From NCBI RefSeq assembly GCF_000244915.1, contig NZ_CM001442.1:2976001-3040000 (forward strand): 64,000 nt of DNA. The letters are read 5' to 3'. The notes below the pieces were generated by a model that was not told where the DNA came from, ran no database searches, and saw only the letters and a program-made list of their open reading frames with translations. The stretch is from Bradyrhizobium sp. WSM471. GTDB lineage: Bacteria > Pseudomonadota > Alphaproteobacteria > Rhizobiales > Xanthobacteraceae. Every line of letters starts with the position of its first letter. The first letter of the stretch is position 1. The position numbers and the translations under genes are program-made. Positions 17,028 through 25,841 of the stretch are shown piece after piece.

Positions 17028-17890
17028 TGCGTGATTTCTCGTCCGATCATCGCTGGCTGTCGCTGAACACGGCGACGGTCCGCAGGCAGGGTGACCTCGT
17101 CGAGATCATCGATGCCTGCGCCAGGCACGGCATCCGCGCCATCGATCCCTGGCGCGACCAGGTCGCAGCCGTCGGGCTCGATCGTGCCGCGCGTGCGGTG
17201 CGCGAGGCCGGTCTTGACCTGTCAGGCTATTGCCGTGGCGGTATGTTCACCTCTGATGCATCGCGGCGGGGCGAGGTGCGTGATGACAACCGGCGCTGCG
17301 TCGACGAAGCCAAGGCGCTGGGGGCCCCCTGCATCGTTCTCGTGGTCGGCGGCCTGCCGCAATATTCGCGGCCCGGTAGCGAGGCGTCGAAGGACATCGC
17401 CGGCGCGCGGACGCAGGTCGAGGAAGCGCTCGCGGATATGCTCGATTACGCCAGACAGGCAAAGCTGCCGCTGGCGATCGAGCCGCTGCATCCGGCCTAT
17501 GCGGCGGACCGCGCCTGCGTCAATACGACGAAGCAGGCGCTCGACATCTGCGACCGGCTTGATCCCGGTCGCAGCGGCCTGCTGGGCGTCGCGCTCGACG
17601 TCTATCACATCTGGTGGGATCCGGAGCTGATGGGGCAGATCGCGCGCGCCGGCCGAGATCGCCTGCTCGCCTTCCATGTCTGCGATTGGCTGGTGCCGAC
17701 CAGGGACATTCTCAACGACCGCGGCATGATGGGCGACGGCGTGATCGACATCAAATCGGTGCGCGAAGCGGTCGAAGCGCAGGGCTTTTCCGGCTATTCG
17801 GAGATCGAAATCTTCTCCAACGACTGGTGGAGCAAACCGATGGACGAGGTGCTGCAAACCTGCATCGCGCGGCACAAGACGGCGGTTTAG
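17027..17890 (+). CDS. Sugar phosphate isomerase/epimerase-like TIM-barrel protein
   Basis: A 287-residue AP-endonuclease-2-type barrel (xylose-isomerase-like). The metal-site glutamate is in LAIEPLHP near 151. Further conserved acids and histidines are in GVALDVYHIWWDPE near 193, LLAFHVCDW near 217 and GYSEIEIFS near 255. The start ATG shares one base with the DUF993 stop (TGATG). An alternative GTG one codon upstream overlaps that stop. It is the last gene of the four-gene operon. The chemistry is likely ketose-aldose isomerisation or epimerisation of the pathway intermediate. Confidence 0.85.
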   Translation: MRDFSSDHRWLSLNTATVRRQGDLVEIIDACARHGIRAIDPWRDQVAAVGLDRAARAVREAGLDLSGYCRGGMFTSDASRRGEVRDDNRRCVDEAKALGAPCIVLVVGGLPQYSRPGSEASKDIAGARTQVEEALADMLDYARQAKLPLAIEPLHPAYAADRACVNTTKQALDICDRLDPGRSGLLGVALDVYHIWWDPELMGQIARAGRDRLLAFHVCDWLVPTRDILNDRGMMGDGVIDIKSVREAVEAQGFSGYSEIEIFSNDWWSKPMDEVLQTCIARHKTAV

Positions 17891-18026
17891 GCCTTCCGGA
17901 ATTTGTTGCGCGCGGCGGCGCCGATGGCCTGAGATGTCAAATGGTTGCGCGGGATCACCGGCGCATCGCGCGGCGGTAACCTTCTACTGTGCATGGGGTT
18001 GTTTTCGCGTTTTTTTGTTTGAGGCC

Positions 18027-19247
18027 TCAGCCGATCGCGCAAGGCACGCTCAAAAACCCGCGGAAACGCACCCGTCCGCCCCTGACCGGCTGTCCGCTCA
18101 CGGCATAGTTCGGGAAGCGCGCCAAAAAGCGTGAGACCGCGATGGCGCCTTCCAGCCGCGCCAGCGCCATGCCGGCGCATTGATGCGCGCCGGTGGCGAA
18201 GGCGAGATGCCGGTTCGGCGTGCGCGCGATGTCGAATCTCTCGGGATCCGGAAACTGCGCCGGATCGCGGTTGGCCGCGCCGATGCACAGCGTGATCGAC
18301 GTGCCGGCATCGAGCGTGATTCCGCCGAGCTCGACCCGCTCCGTGGTCATGCGGTTGCCGAGCTGGTTCGAGCTCTCGTAGCGCAGCATCTCTTCGACCG
18401 CAGTCTTGATCAACTCGGGGTGGTCGATCAGCCGCTGCTTCTGATCCGGGTTCCGCTCGAGCGCCACGAGGCCATTGCCGATCAAATTGGTGGTGGTCTC
18501 GTGGCCGGCATTGAGCAGGAAGATGCAGTTGTGCAGCAGCTCCTTCTCGGTCAGCCGCTCGCCGTTGTCCTCGCCCTGGATCAGGCGCGTCAGCACGTCG
18601 CGTTCGGGATTGCCGGGCCTTTCGCGCCGGCGCGCGACCAGCGTTCGCAGGTAGCCGAGGAAATCCGTCACCGCCTTGTTGCCGCGGGCAGCGACTTCAG
18701 GCGACACCACCGGTTCGAGGGCGCCCAGGATCGCCAGCGACCAGTCGCGCAGCGGCGCGCGCTCGTCATGGGGCACGTCGAGCAGATTGCCGATCACCTC
18801 GATGGGAATGGAGGCGGCGAAATCCTCGATCAGCTCGCAAGTGCCCTTGACGGCGATGGCGTCGAGCAGGCCGTCGACCAGCTTGACGATATCAGGCTCC
18901 ATCCCCGCGATTGCGCGCGGCGACAGCGCGCCCATGATCAGCCGCCGCACGCGCGTATGTGCCGGCGGATCGTTGAAGACGAGGCTCGTGGTGTGGTGCT
19001 CGTAGAGCGGGGTTTCGCCGTATTTCGGCGCGAACTCGCGCTTCTTGTCCGAGCTGAACGATTTTGTGTTCTTGTAGGTCGTGACGAGATCGTCATAGCG
19101 GGTCAGGAACACGGTGCCGTTGCGCAGGCGCTTGACCGGCTCGTTCTCCCGCAGTGCACGATAGGTCGGGTAGGGATTGTCGTAGAATTCCGGCGTCAGC
19201 TGCTCCAGATCGAAACTGGCCGCCAGTTCATTCGCACTTGCGTTCAT
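18027..19247 (-). CDS. Cytochrome P450, class I bacterial type
   Basis: A soluble P450 of 406 residues. It has the oxygen-activating I-helix motif AGHETT (247-252), the ExxR pair of the K-helix (E286-R289) and the haem-binding loop FATGAHQCAG, with the ligand cysteine at about C357. It lacks a membrane anchor and a reductase domain, so it needs a ferredoxin and ferredoxin reductase. The gene at 4834 encodes a suitable reductase but is not adjacent. The ATG at 19247 gives the usual short N-terminus; upstream codons in frame are not conserved-looking. It is divergent from the decarboxylase pair across 107 bases. Substrate unknown. Confidence 0.92.
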   Translation of the reverse strand: MNASANELAASFDLEQLTPEFYDNPYPTYRALRENEPVKRLRNGTVFLTRYDDLVTTYKNTKSFSSDKKREFAPKYGETPLYEHHTTSLVFNDPPAHTRVRRLIMGALSPRAIAGMEPDIVKLVDGLLDAIAVKGTCELIEDFAASIPIEVIGNLLDVPHDERAPLRDWSLAILGALEPVVSPEVAARGNKAVTDFLGYLRTLVARRRERPGNPERDVLTRLIQGEDNGERLTEKELLHNCIFLLNAGHETTTNLIGNGLVALERNPDQKQRLIDHPELIKTAVEEMLRYESSNQLGNRMTTERVELGGITLDAGTSITLCIGAANRDPAQFPDPERFDIARTPNRHLAFATGAHQCAGMALARLEGAIAVSRFLARFPNYAVSGQPVRGGRVRFRGFLSVPCAIG

Positions 19248-19285
19248 GCCGCCATACTCGCCGGTTGAGTCCGATATGCTGTATT

Positions 19286-19299
19286 CGCTCTTTTGAGCG
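19286..19299. promoter_or_regulatory. Inverted repeat in the P450/decarboxylase divergent promoter region
   Basis: CGCTC-TTTT-GAGCG, a perfect five-base-arm inverted repeat, lies roughly midway in the 107-base intergenic space between two divergent start codons. It could be an operator serving both genes. There is no regulator gene next to it, and an arm of five bases can occur by chance. Confidence 0.3.
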
Positions 19300-19354
19300 G
19301 CTCGGTTCACCGTCTACAGTCGAGCTGCGATTTGCAAGCCGACCGGACAGGAAA

Positions 19355-19909
19355 ATGCACGCCCGCTCTGACGCTGCCGACACGGCCACTGAGTCCGGCA
19401 CTCATTGGCCCGACGATATTTTCGCGACCTTGCAACGCTTCGACGTTCGGCAGGTCCCCTACGTGCCCGACGCCGGTCATTCGAGGTTGATCCAGCGCGT
19501 GCTGGCCTCGTCCACGATGCGCGGCATTCCACTGACGACAGAGGAGGAGGGCGTGGCGCTTCTCGCCGGCGCCTGGACCGGCGGCCAGCGCGGTGTGCTG
19601 TTGATGCAGTCGAGCGGGGTCGGCAATTGCATCAACATGCTGTCGCTGATCCCGATCCTGCGCTTTCCCTTCCTCACGTTGGTGACCATGCGAGGCGAGT
19701 GGGGCGAGTTCAATCCGTGGCAGGTGCCGATGGGGTCGACCACGCAGGGCATATTCGAGCTCTCGGGCGTCAAGGTGCTGCGGGCTTCGACCGCAGCCGA
19801 GGTGCCGGCCGTGCTCGAGGCGGCGGCCGCGCAGGCCTACAGCGCCCTCACGCCCACCGCCGTCCTGCTGTCGCAGCGGCTGATCGGCGCCAAGGTTTTC
19901 ACCAAATGA
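19355..19909 (+). CDS. Thiamine-diphosphate decarboxylase, alpha (PYR) subunit, sulfopyruvate/phosphonopyruvate decarboxylase-like
   Basis: A 184-residue protein with the pyrimidine-binding half of a TPP enzyme. TTEEEGVALLAGAW near 57 supplies the conserved glutamate that activates the cofactor, and QSSGVGNCINML near 81 is typical of the sulfopyruvate/phosphonopyruvate decarboxylase group. AGGA sits shortly before the ATG at 19355. The beta subunit follows with an ATGA overlap. In methanogens the same split (ComD/ComE) serves coenzyme M synthesis. Here no phosphonate or sulfonate genes are adjacent, so the true substrate, some 3-substituted pyruvate, is open. Confidence 0.85.
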   Translation: MHARSDAADTATESGTHWPDDIFATLQRFDVRQVPYVPDAGHSRLIQRVLASSTMRGIPLTTEEEGVALLAGAWTGGQRGVLLMQSSGVGNCINMLSLIPILRFPFLTLVTMRGEWGEFNPWQVPMGSTTQGIFELSGVKVLRASTAAEVPAVLEAAAAQAYSALTPTAVLLSQRLIGAKVFTK

Positions 19910-20496
19910 GCAAGGCCAATCTCCTCGACCGCCGTCAGGTGGTGTCTACGCTTCTCGCGGACCGCAAGAATGTGGTTGCGATCGGCGGCCTCGGGGCCTC
20001 CACCAACGACATGTGCGCGGCCGGCGACCACGCCCGGAATTTCTACCTCTGGGGCGGCATGGGCGGGGCGGCGATGATCGGCCTGGGACTCGCTCTGGCG
20101 CAGCCAAAGTTGCCGGTGCTGGTCATCACCGGCGACGGCGAGATGCTGATGGGCATGGGTAGCCTTGCCACCATCGGCCTGCAAAAGCCGCCCAATCTCT
20201 CGATCGCAGTGCTCGACAACGAGGCCTATGGCGAGACCGGCGGTCAGACCAGCCATACCGCCGCGGCCGCCGATCTCGTCGGCGTCGCCAAGGCCTGCGG
20301 CATCGGGGACAGTCGGTCTGTGACGACCATGGCCGAAGTCGAAGCCTTCGCCAAAGCCGTCCACGACGTCACGGCCGGGCCACGCTTTGCCAATATGAAG
20401 ATCGACAGCGCCAGTCTGGAGCGGATCTTGCCGAGCCGGGATGGGACCTACATCCTCAACCGAATTCGCGGCGACCTCGGTTTCCAGCCAATCTAG
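19906..20496 (+). CDS. Thiamine-diphosphate decarboxylase, beta (PP) subunit, sulfopyruvate/phosphonopyruvate decarboxylase-like
   Basis: The diphosphate-binding half, 196 residues. The TPP motif starts at GDGEMLMGMG near 76, and its distal end is in VLDNEAYGETGG near 99, the expected 25-30 residue distance. ATGA overlap with the alpha subunit implies a stoichiometric complex. The ends of this gene and the next promoter are 100 bases apart, with no hairpin terminator that I can see. Confidence 0.87.
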   Translation: MSKANLLDRRQVVSTLLADRKNVVAIGGLGASTNDMCAAGDHARNFYLWGGMGGAAMIGLGLALAQPKLPVLVITGDGEMLMGMGSLATIGLQKPPNLSIAVLDNEAYGETGGQTSHTAAAADLVGVAKACGIGDSRSVTTMAEVEAFAKAVHDVTAGPRFANMKIDSASLERILPSRDGTYILNRIRGDLGFQPI

Positions 20497-20595
20497 GCGG
20501 GCCTTCTGGCGCTCCCGTCCTGCACGGGGACCGTGTGGGCGAGGTCAATTTCCACTGGAATTACAACGCATTCAGGTTGCGATGCAGCATAGTGC

Positions 20596-20626
20596 TTGAC
20601 TTTTGCGTTGGTGAGTGCTTACTCAC
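20596..20626 (+). promoter_or_regulatory. Promoter and overlapping operator of the TetR-RND operon
   Basis: TTGACT (20596-20601), a 17-base spacer, and a -10-like TTACTC (20619-20624). The perfect inverted repeat GTGAGT-GCTT-ACTCAC (20611-20626) covers the -10, so a bound dimer would block RNA polymerase. This is the usual arrangement for a self-repressing TetR gene of an efflux operon. The predicted transcription start falls at or next to the ATG at 20631. Confidence 0.72.
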
Positions 20627-20630
20627 TAGC

Positions 20631-21332
20631 ATGAGCTCATTGCGTATGACGAGTGACCTGAGGCGTCAATTGATCCTCGGCGCCGCAAAGCGTTGCTTTG
20701 CCCGACACGGCTATACCGGCACCACGACAAAGAGCGTGGCGGCCGCCGCTGCCATTTCCGAAGCGTTGCTGTTCAAACATTTCCCATCCAAAGCCGCGCT
20801 GTACGCCGAAATTCTCAGCGACGAATGCGAGGCGGACCCGGCGCTCATGGAGCTGCTCGAACGTGAGCCGTCGACCGCTACGTTGGTTGAAGTGATCCGC
20901 GGCATGGTCGGGCATTTCATGCACATCGCCGACGGGCCCGACCAGGAAGAGGCCCAGCGCCTGCGACTGATGACCACGAGTCATTTGGATGATGGCGAAT
21001 TCGCGCGTTTGCTATATGCCAAGATCGAGGCGCTGATCGGGGCGGCCTTCGTTGCCTCGCTCAAGCGTGCGGTTGCCGCGGGGGACGCGCGGCCATACAA
21101 CGGCGAACCGCTCAACCTGTTCTGGTTTGCGCATCACACCGTGATGACGGCTGCACTGACCAGGCTGCCGGCCACGCCGTGTCTCGCTTACGGCAAGGCG
21201 AACGACCTCGAGCGGCAGCTCTGTGAGTTTCTCCTGAGGGGTATCGGACTTAACGACGCCGCAATTGTTTCGCATTTGGGCCGCAATCAGGCCGCGTGTG
21301 CGGACAAGTCGGCGATTGCAGAGAGTGCATGA
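20631..21332 (+). CDS. TetR/AcrR-family repressor of the adjacent RND efflux operon
   Basis: A 233-residue regulator. The helix-turn-helix is at about 12-55: LILGAAKRCFARHGYTGTTTK followed within a few residues by AISEALLFKHFPSKAALY. The open frame extends to 20535, but that part lies across the promoter and operator. The start is ATG 20631 (possibly a leaderless message) or ATG 20646, five codons later. The adaptor gene starts one base after its stop, so repressor and pump form one transcript. The inducing ligand is unknown. Confidence 0.9.
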   Translation: MSSLRMTSDLRRQLILGAAKRCFARHGYTGTTTKSVAAAAAISEALLFKHFPSKAALYAEILSDECEADPALMELLEREPSTATLVEVIRGMVGHFMHIADGPDQEEAQRLRLMTTSHLDDGEFARLLYAKIEALIGAAFVASLKRAVAAGDARPYNGEPLNLFWFAHHTVMTAALTRLPATPCLAYGKANDLERQLCEFLLRGIGLNDAAIVSHLGRNQAACADKSAIAESA

Positions 21333-21333
21333 C

Positions 21334-22527
21334 ATGAACATCGTCACCGAACACAAGATTTCGGGCGAACCGATCGACAACAAGGCTCCCAAGCGTCCGG
21401 TCCGGCCGGTGCTCTGGTTCATCATCGTCGGCACGCTTCTGGCCGTGCTCGTCGGTGGCCTCGTCTGGTTCAATTATTTCCGCGGCCAGATGATCAAGCA
21501 GTTCTTCGCCAACAACAAGCCGCCCCCGGTCGCGGTCAGCGCCGCCGAGGCGAAGTCCGAGGTGGTGCCGAACCTGCTGACCGCGGTCGGTGGTCTCGCC
21601 GCCGTGCACCAGGTCGACGTCAGCGCCGACGTCAACGGCCGCGTCACCGAGATCAAGTTCGAGCCAGGCACGCATGTCGAGGCCGGCACGCCGCTGGTGC
21701 AGATGTTCGACGCGCCGGAACAGGGCGACCTCGCCAATTACAAGGCGCAGTCCACCGTCGCGCAGCTGTCGCTCGACCGCGCCAAGCAATTGGCATCGCG
21801 ACAGTTCGGCCCGCAGGCAACCGTCGACACCGCGCAGGCCGCGTACGACCAGGCGCAGGCGGGTATCGCCAAGACCGAAGCGTTGATCTCCCAGAAGCTG
21901 GTCCGCGCGCCGTTCGCCGGCGATCTCGGCGTCCGCAAGGTCGAGGTCGGCCAGTATCTGACCGCCGGCACGGCCATCGTTTCGCTGACGGATCTGTCGG
22001 AGCTGTGGGCCAACTTCACGGTGACGGAAAAGGACTCGGGCAGCCTCAAGGTTGGTCAACCGGTCCGGTTGAAGGTCGACGCCTATCCGGGCCGCACCTT
22101 CGACGCCAAGATCACCACGATCGAGCCGCAGATCTCGGCCGACACCCGCAACATCCGCGTGCAGGCGACCGTCTCCAATCCGGAGAAGATCCTGAAGCCC
22201 GGCATGTTCGTGACCACCACGGTGGTGCTGCCGGACAAGCCGGCCGTGGTCACCGTCCCCGAGACGGCGGTCGACTACACGCTGTACGGCGACTCCGTGT
22301 TCGTGATCACCGAGAAGAAGGAAGCGGACGGCAAGACCAGCCTGAGCGCGGTGCGCACTTTCGTGCAGACCGGCAGCCGGGTCGAAGGCCGCGTCGAAAT
22401 CGTCAAGGGCGTGAAGCCGGGCGACAAGGTCGTCGCCGTCGGCCAGCTCAAGCTGCAATCGGGTGCGGCAGTGTCGATTTCGACCGACCCGGCTCCGCAG
22501 ATCCCGGCGCAGCCGCCGCGCTACTGA
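21334..22527 (+). CDS. RND efflux periplasmic adaptor (membrane fusion protein)
   Basis: A 397-residue HlyD/AcrA-type protein. One N-terminal membrane segment at about 25-47 anchors it. It is followed by a lipoyl-like half motif (VSADVNGRVTEIKFEPGTHV near 90), a helical hairpin at about 125-185 and the second lipoyl half, VRAPFAGDLGVRKVEVGQYL near 190. The C-terminal beta-barrel and membrane-proximal domains complete the family. It links the RND pump to an outer-membrane channel. No outer-membrane factor gene is in this operon, so the channel must be encoded elsewhere. Confidence 0.92.
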   Translation: MNIVTEHKISGEPIDNKAPKRPVRPVLWFIIVGTLLAVLVGGLVWFNYFRGQMIKQFFANNKPPPVAVSAAEAKSEVVPNLLTAVGGLAAVHQVDVSADVNGRVTEIKFEPGTHVEAGTPLVQMFDAPEQGDLANYKAQSTVAQLSLDRAKQLASRQFGPQATVDTAQAAYDQAQAGIAKTEALISQKLVRAPFAGDLGVRKVEVGQYLTAGTAIVSLTDLSELWANFTVTEKDSGSLKVGQPVRLKVDAYPGRTFDAKITTIEPQISADTRNIRVQATVSNPEKILKPGMFVTTTVVLPDKPAVVTVPETAVDYTLYGDSVFVITEKKEADGKTSLSAVRTFVQTGSRVEGRVEIVKGVKPGDKVVAVGQLKLQSGAAVSISTDPAPQIPAQPPRY

Positions 22528-22603
22528 CATCGTACACGTTGCAGCATGATCCGGCACGGCCGGGTCATGCGCTTTGCAAGTCAAAGAAATCGAGATCGCC
22601 GCG

Positions 22604-25600
22604 ATGCGCTTTACTGACATTTTCATCAAACGCCCGGTCCTGTCGGTGGTCGTCAGCCTGCTGATCCTGCTGATCGGCCTGCGCGCGGCGACGACGCTGC
22701 CGATCCGGCAATATCCGAAGCTGTCGAACACGGTCATCAACATCACGACCGTCTATCCGGGCGCGTCCGCGGACCTGATCCAGGGCTTCATCACCACGCC
22801 GATCGAGCAGGCGGTCGCTTCCGCCGAAGGTGTCGATTACATCACCTCCTCCTCGGTGCTCGGCACTTCGACGATCCAGGTCTACATCAAGCTGAATTTC
22901 GATCCGAACCAGGCGCTGACCGAGGTTCTGGCCAAGACGAACTCGGTCAAATATTTGATCCCGAAGGAATCCAACGACCCGATCGTCACCAAGACCACGG
23001 GCCAGACCACGGCCGTGATGTATCTCGGATTCTCGTCGGAAGAGCTGTCGGGCTCGGCGATCTCAGACTATCTGACGCGCGTTGTGCAACCGGTGCTGTC
23101 GACCGTCGACGGCGTGGCCTCCGCCGACATTCTCGGTGGCCAGACCTTTGCGATGCGGCTGTGGCTTGATCCCCTGAAGATGGCCGGCCGCAACGTGTCG
23201 CCTGCGGATGTCGCGACTGCGATCACCGCCAACAACTTCCAGTCCGCGGCGGGGCAGACCAAGGGCTATCTCATTGTCTCGAACGTATCGACGAATACGG
23301 GCCTGACCGACGTCAACCAGTTCAAGAAGATGATCGTCAAGGCCAAGGATGGCGGCTTCGTGCGGATGGAGGACATCGCCACCGTCGAGCTTGCGGCCCA
23401 GAGCACGGACGCGAGCGTCGCCTTCAACGGCGAGCACGCCATCTTCATCGGTGTGCAGGCAACGCCGCAGGGCAACCCGCTGACGCTGGTCAAGGGCGTG
23501 CGGGCGCTGTTCCCCGAGCTGGAGCGCAATCTGCCACCGTCGATGAAGATGAAGGTCGCCTACGATTCGACCAAATTCATTCAGTCCTCGATCGACGAGG
23601 TCGAGAAGACACTGGGTGAAGCCGTGATCATCGTGATCGTGGTGATCTTCCTGTTCCTGGCGTCGTTCCGTTCGGTGATCATTCCCGTCGTCACCATCCC
23701 GCTGTCGATGATCGGCGTCTGCACGCTGATGCTGGCGTTGGGCTTCAGCTTCAACCTGTTGACCCTGCTCGCGATGGTGCTCGCGATCGGCCTCGTGGTC
23801 GACGACGCCATCGTCGTGGTGGAAAACATCCATCGTCATCTGGAGGAAGGGAAAACGCCGGTCCAGGCGTCGCTGGAAGGCGCGCGCGAAATCGTGGGTC
23901 CCGTCGTCTCGATGACCATCACGCTCGCAGCCGTGTACGCGCCGATCGGTTTCCTCGGCGGCCTGACCGGCTCGCTGTTCCGCGAATTCGCCTTCACGCT
24001 TGCGGGCTCGGTGATCGTGTCCGGCGTGATCGCGCTGACGCTATCGCCGATGATGTGCTCGGTGCTGCTGAAGAACACCGAAGAGGGTCGTTTCGCCAAG
24101 GCGGTCAACAAGGTGTTTGGCGCGCTGACGCGGTGGTACGGGCGCAGGCTCGACCGCTCGCTCGACTACAAGGCCATCACCGGCCTGTTTGCGGTGACCA
24201 TCCTCGGGCTCGTCGGCTTCCTCTACATGCACACGTCGAAGGAGCTGGCGCCTGAGGAAGACCAGGGCATCGTGTTCGCGGTGACCAAGGCGCCGAAATA
24301 TGCCAACATCGACTACGTCGATTTCTACGGCGAAAAGCTCGACAAGGAATTCCAGAAATTCCCCGAGACCGATCTGCGCTTCGTGCTGAACGGCATCAAC
24401 GGCCCGCAGGGCGGTATCGCCGGCATGCTGCTCAAGCCCTGGGAGGAGCGCAAGCGCTCGTCGATCCAGCTGAAGTCGCTAGTGCAGGCCGAGCTTTCCA
24501 AGATCGAGGGCGTGCAGGCGTTCGCGTTCAACCTGCCGCCGCTGCCGGGCGGCCCGGGCGGCCTCCCGGTGCAGATGGTGATCAACTCCACCGCCAGTTT
24601 CCAGACCGTCTACGAACAGATGGAGAAGCTGAAGGCTGCCGCCCGCAAGAGCGGAATGTTCATCGTCTCCGACAGCGATCTTGCCTACAACCAGCCGAAC
24701 GTGAAGGTGACGATCAACCGCACGAAGGCGCAGGATCTCGGCGTCAGCATGCAGAACCTCGGCAGCTCGCTCGCGGTGCTACTCGGCGGCAACTACATCA
24801 ACCGCTTCAACCTGGAGGGCCGTTCCTATCAGGTCATCCCGCAGGTGCCGCGCGGCCTGCGGCTCTCGCCGGAATCTCTTGCCGGCTACTATGTGACCAC
24901 CAACACCGGACAGCAGCTTCCGCTCTCGACGGTGGTGTCGATCGAGACCAAGACCGAGCCGAATTCGCTGACACATTACAATCAGCTCAATTCGGCCACC
25001 TTCTCGGCGGTGCCGATGCCCGGCGTGACCGTCGGTGCGGCGGTCGACTTCCTTGAGAGCGAGGCCAAAAACCTGCCGCAAGGCTTCAGCCATGCTTATC
25101 TGGCTGACAGCAGGCAATATGTGCAGGAAGGCAACCAGCTCGCGATCACCTTCGGCTTCGCGCTGATCATCATCTTCCTGGTGCTGGCGGCGCAGTTCGA
25201 GAGCTTGCGCGATCCGCTGGTCATCATGATCTCGGTGCCGATGGCGATCGTGGGCGCGCTGATCCCGCTGTTCTTTGGCGTGGCGACCATGAACATCTAC
25301 ACCCAGGTCGGCCTGCTGACCTTGGTGGGCCTGATCACCAAGCACGGCATCCTGATGGTGGAATTCGCCAACGAGCTCCAGATCAACGAGCGGCTCGATC
25401 GCCGCTCCGCCATCGAAATGTCGGCCCGCATTCGTCTGCGGCCGATCCTGATGACCACGGCCGCGATGGTGACGGGCCTGATCCCGCTCCTGACCGCGAC
25501 CGGCGCGGGCGCCGCCAGCCGCTTCTCGATCGGTCTGGTGGTCGTCGCCGGAATGTCGATCGGCACGCTGTTCACGTTGTTCGTGCTGCCGGCGGTCTAC

Positions 25601-25699
25601 GTGGTGCTGGCGACCGACCATCGCGCGGCGGCCGATTCCGAGCGGAACAAGCAGGTCAACGATCTCGACCTCGGCTCCAAGGCGCTGCGCCCGACCTGA
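22604..25699 (+). CDS. RND-family multidrug efflux permease (AcrB/MexB/MdtB-like)
   Basis: A 1031-residue inner-membrane pump. It has the RND repeat structure: a membrane helix at 10-30, a large periplasmic loop, a bundle of helices at about 335-540, a second periplasmic loop, and a bundle at about 860-1015. The proton-relay aspartates are in GLVVDDAIVVVENI near 395-408. It opens MRFTDIFIKRPV, the standard RND start; an upstream TTG at 22574 is therefore rejected. It is expected to trade protons for hydrophobic drugs or plant-derived compounds. A clear terminator follows at 25721. Confidence 0.95.
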   Translation: MRFTDIFIKRPVLSVVVSLLILLIGLRAATTLPIRQYPKLSNTVINITTVYPGASADLIQGFITTPIEQAVASAEGVDYITSSSVLGTSTIQVYIKLNFDPNQALTEVLAKTNSVKYLIPKESNDPIVTKTTGQTTAVMYLGFSSEELSGSAISDYLTRVVQPVLSTVDGVASADILGGQTFAMRLWLDPLKMAGRNVSPADVATAITANNFQSAAGQTKGYLIVSNVSTNTGLTDVNQFKKMIVKAKDGGFVRMEDIATVELAAQSTDASVAFNGEHAIFIGVQATPQGNPLTLVKGVRALFPELERNLPPSMKMKVAYDSTKFIQSSIDEVEKTLGEAVIIVIVVIFLFLASFRSVIIPVVTIPLSMIGVCTLMLALGFSFNLLTLLAMVLAIGLVVDDAIVVVENIHRHLEEGKTPVQASLEGAREIVGPVVSMTITLAAVYAPIGFLGGLTGSLFREFAFTLAGSVIVSGVIALTLSPMMCSVLLKNTEEGRFAKAVNKVFGALTRWYGRRLDRSLDYKAITGLFAVTILGLVGFLYMHTSKELAPEEDQGIVFAVTKAPKYANIDYVDFYGEKLDKEFQKFPETDLRFVLNGINGPQGGIAGMLLKPWEERKRSSIQLKSLVQAELSKIEGVQAFAFNLPPLPGGPGGLPVQMVINSTASFQTVYEQMEKLKAAARKSGMFIVSDSDLAYNQPNVKVTINRTKAQDLGVSMQNLGSSLAVLLGGNYINRFNLEGRSYQVIPQVPRGLRLSPESLAGYYVTTNTGQQLPLSTVVSIETKTEPNSLTHYNQLNSATFSAVPMPGVTVGAAVDFLESEAKNLPQGFSHAYLADSRQYVQEGNQLAITFGFALIIIFLVLAAQFESLRDPLVIMISVPMAIVGALIPLFFGVATMNIYTQVGLLTLVGLITKHGILMVEFANELQINERLDRRSAIEMSARIRLRPILMTTAAMVTGLIPLLTATGAGAASRFSIGLVVVAGMSIGTLFTLFVLPAVYVVLATDHRAAADSERNKQVNDLDLGSKALRPT

Positions 25700-25720
25700 G
25701 GCCGCAGATAAGCGAACGAG

Positions 25721-25757
25721 AGGGCGGCAGCGGCCAATCCGCTGCCGCCCTTTTCTA
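25721..25757 (+). terminator. Rho-independent terminator of the RND operon
   Basis: A GC-rich stem with 13-base arms (AGGGCGGCAGCGG paired with CCGCTGCCGCCCT) around a five-base loop, followed by a T-rich run, 21 bases after the RND stop codon. It ends the TetR-MFP-RND transcript. Confidence 0.9.
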
Positions 25758-25841
25758 TTTGCCCCGGGTCCCCCGACTGCCCATCAGGCTTTCCCGCGCT
25801 CGCGAGAGACAAGGTCCGGTCTTCTTGCTAGGTTCGGCAGG

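Noticed and set aside
18001..18026. T-rich stretch after the P450 gene as a terminator
   Set aside because: On the P450 strand it reads as an A run and lacks a convincing stem; the small GAGGCCTC palindrome contains the region next to the stop codon only.
21250..22746. 498-codon minus-strand open frame over the MFP and the start of the RND gene
   Set aside because: Mirror frame of two unmistakable efflux genes; no ribosome site and composition typical of shadow frames.
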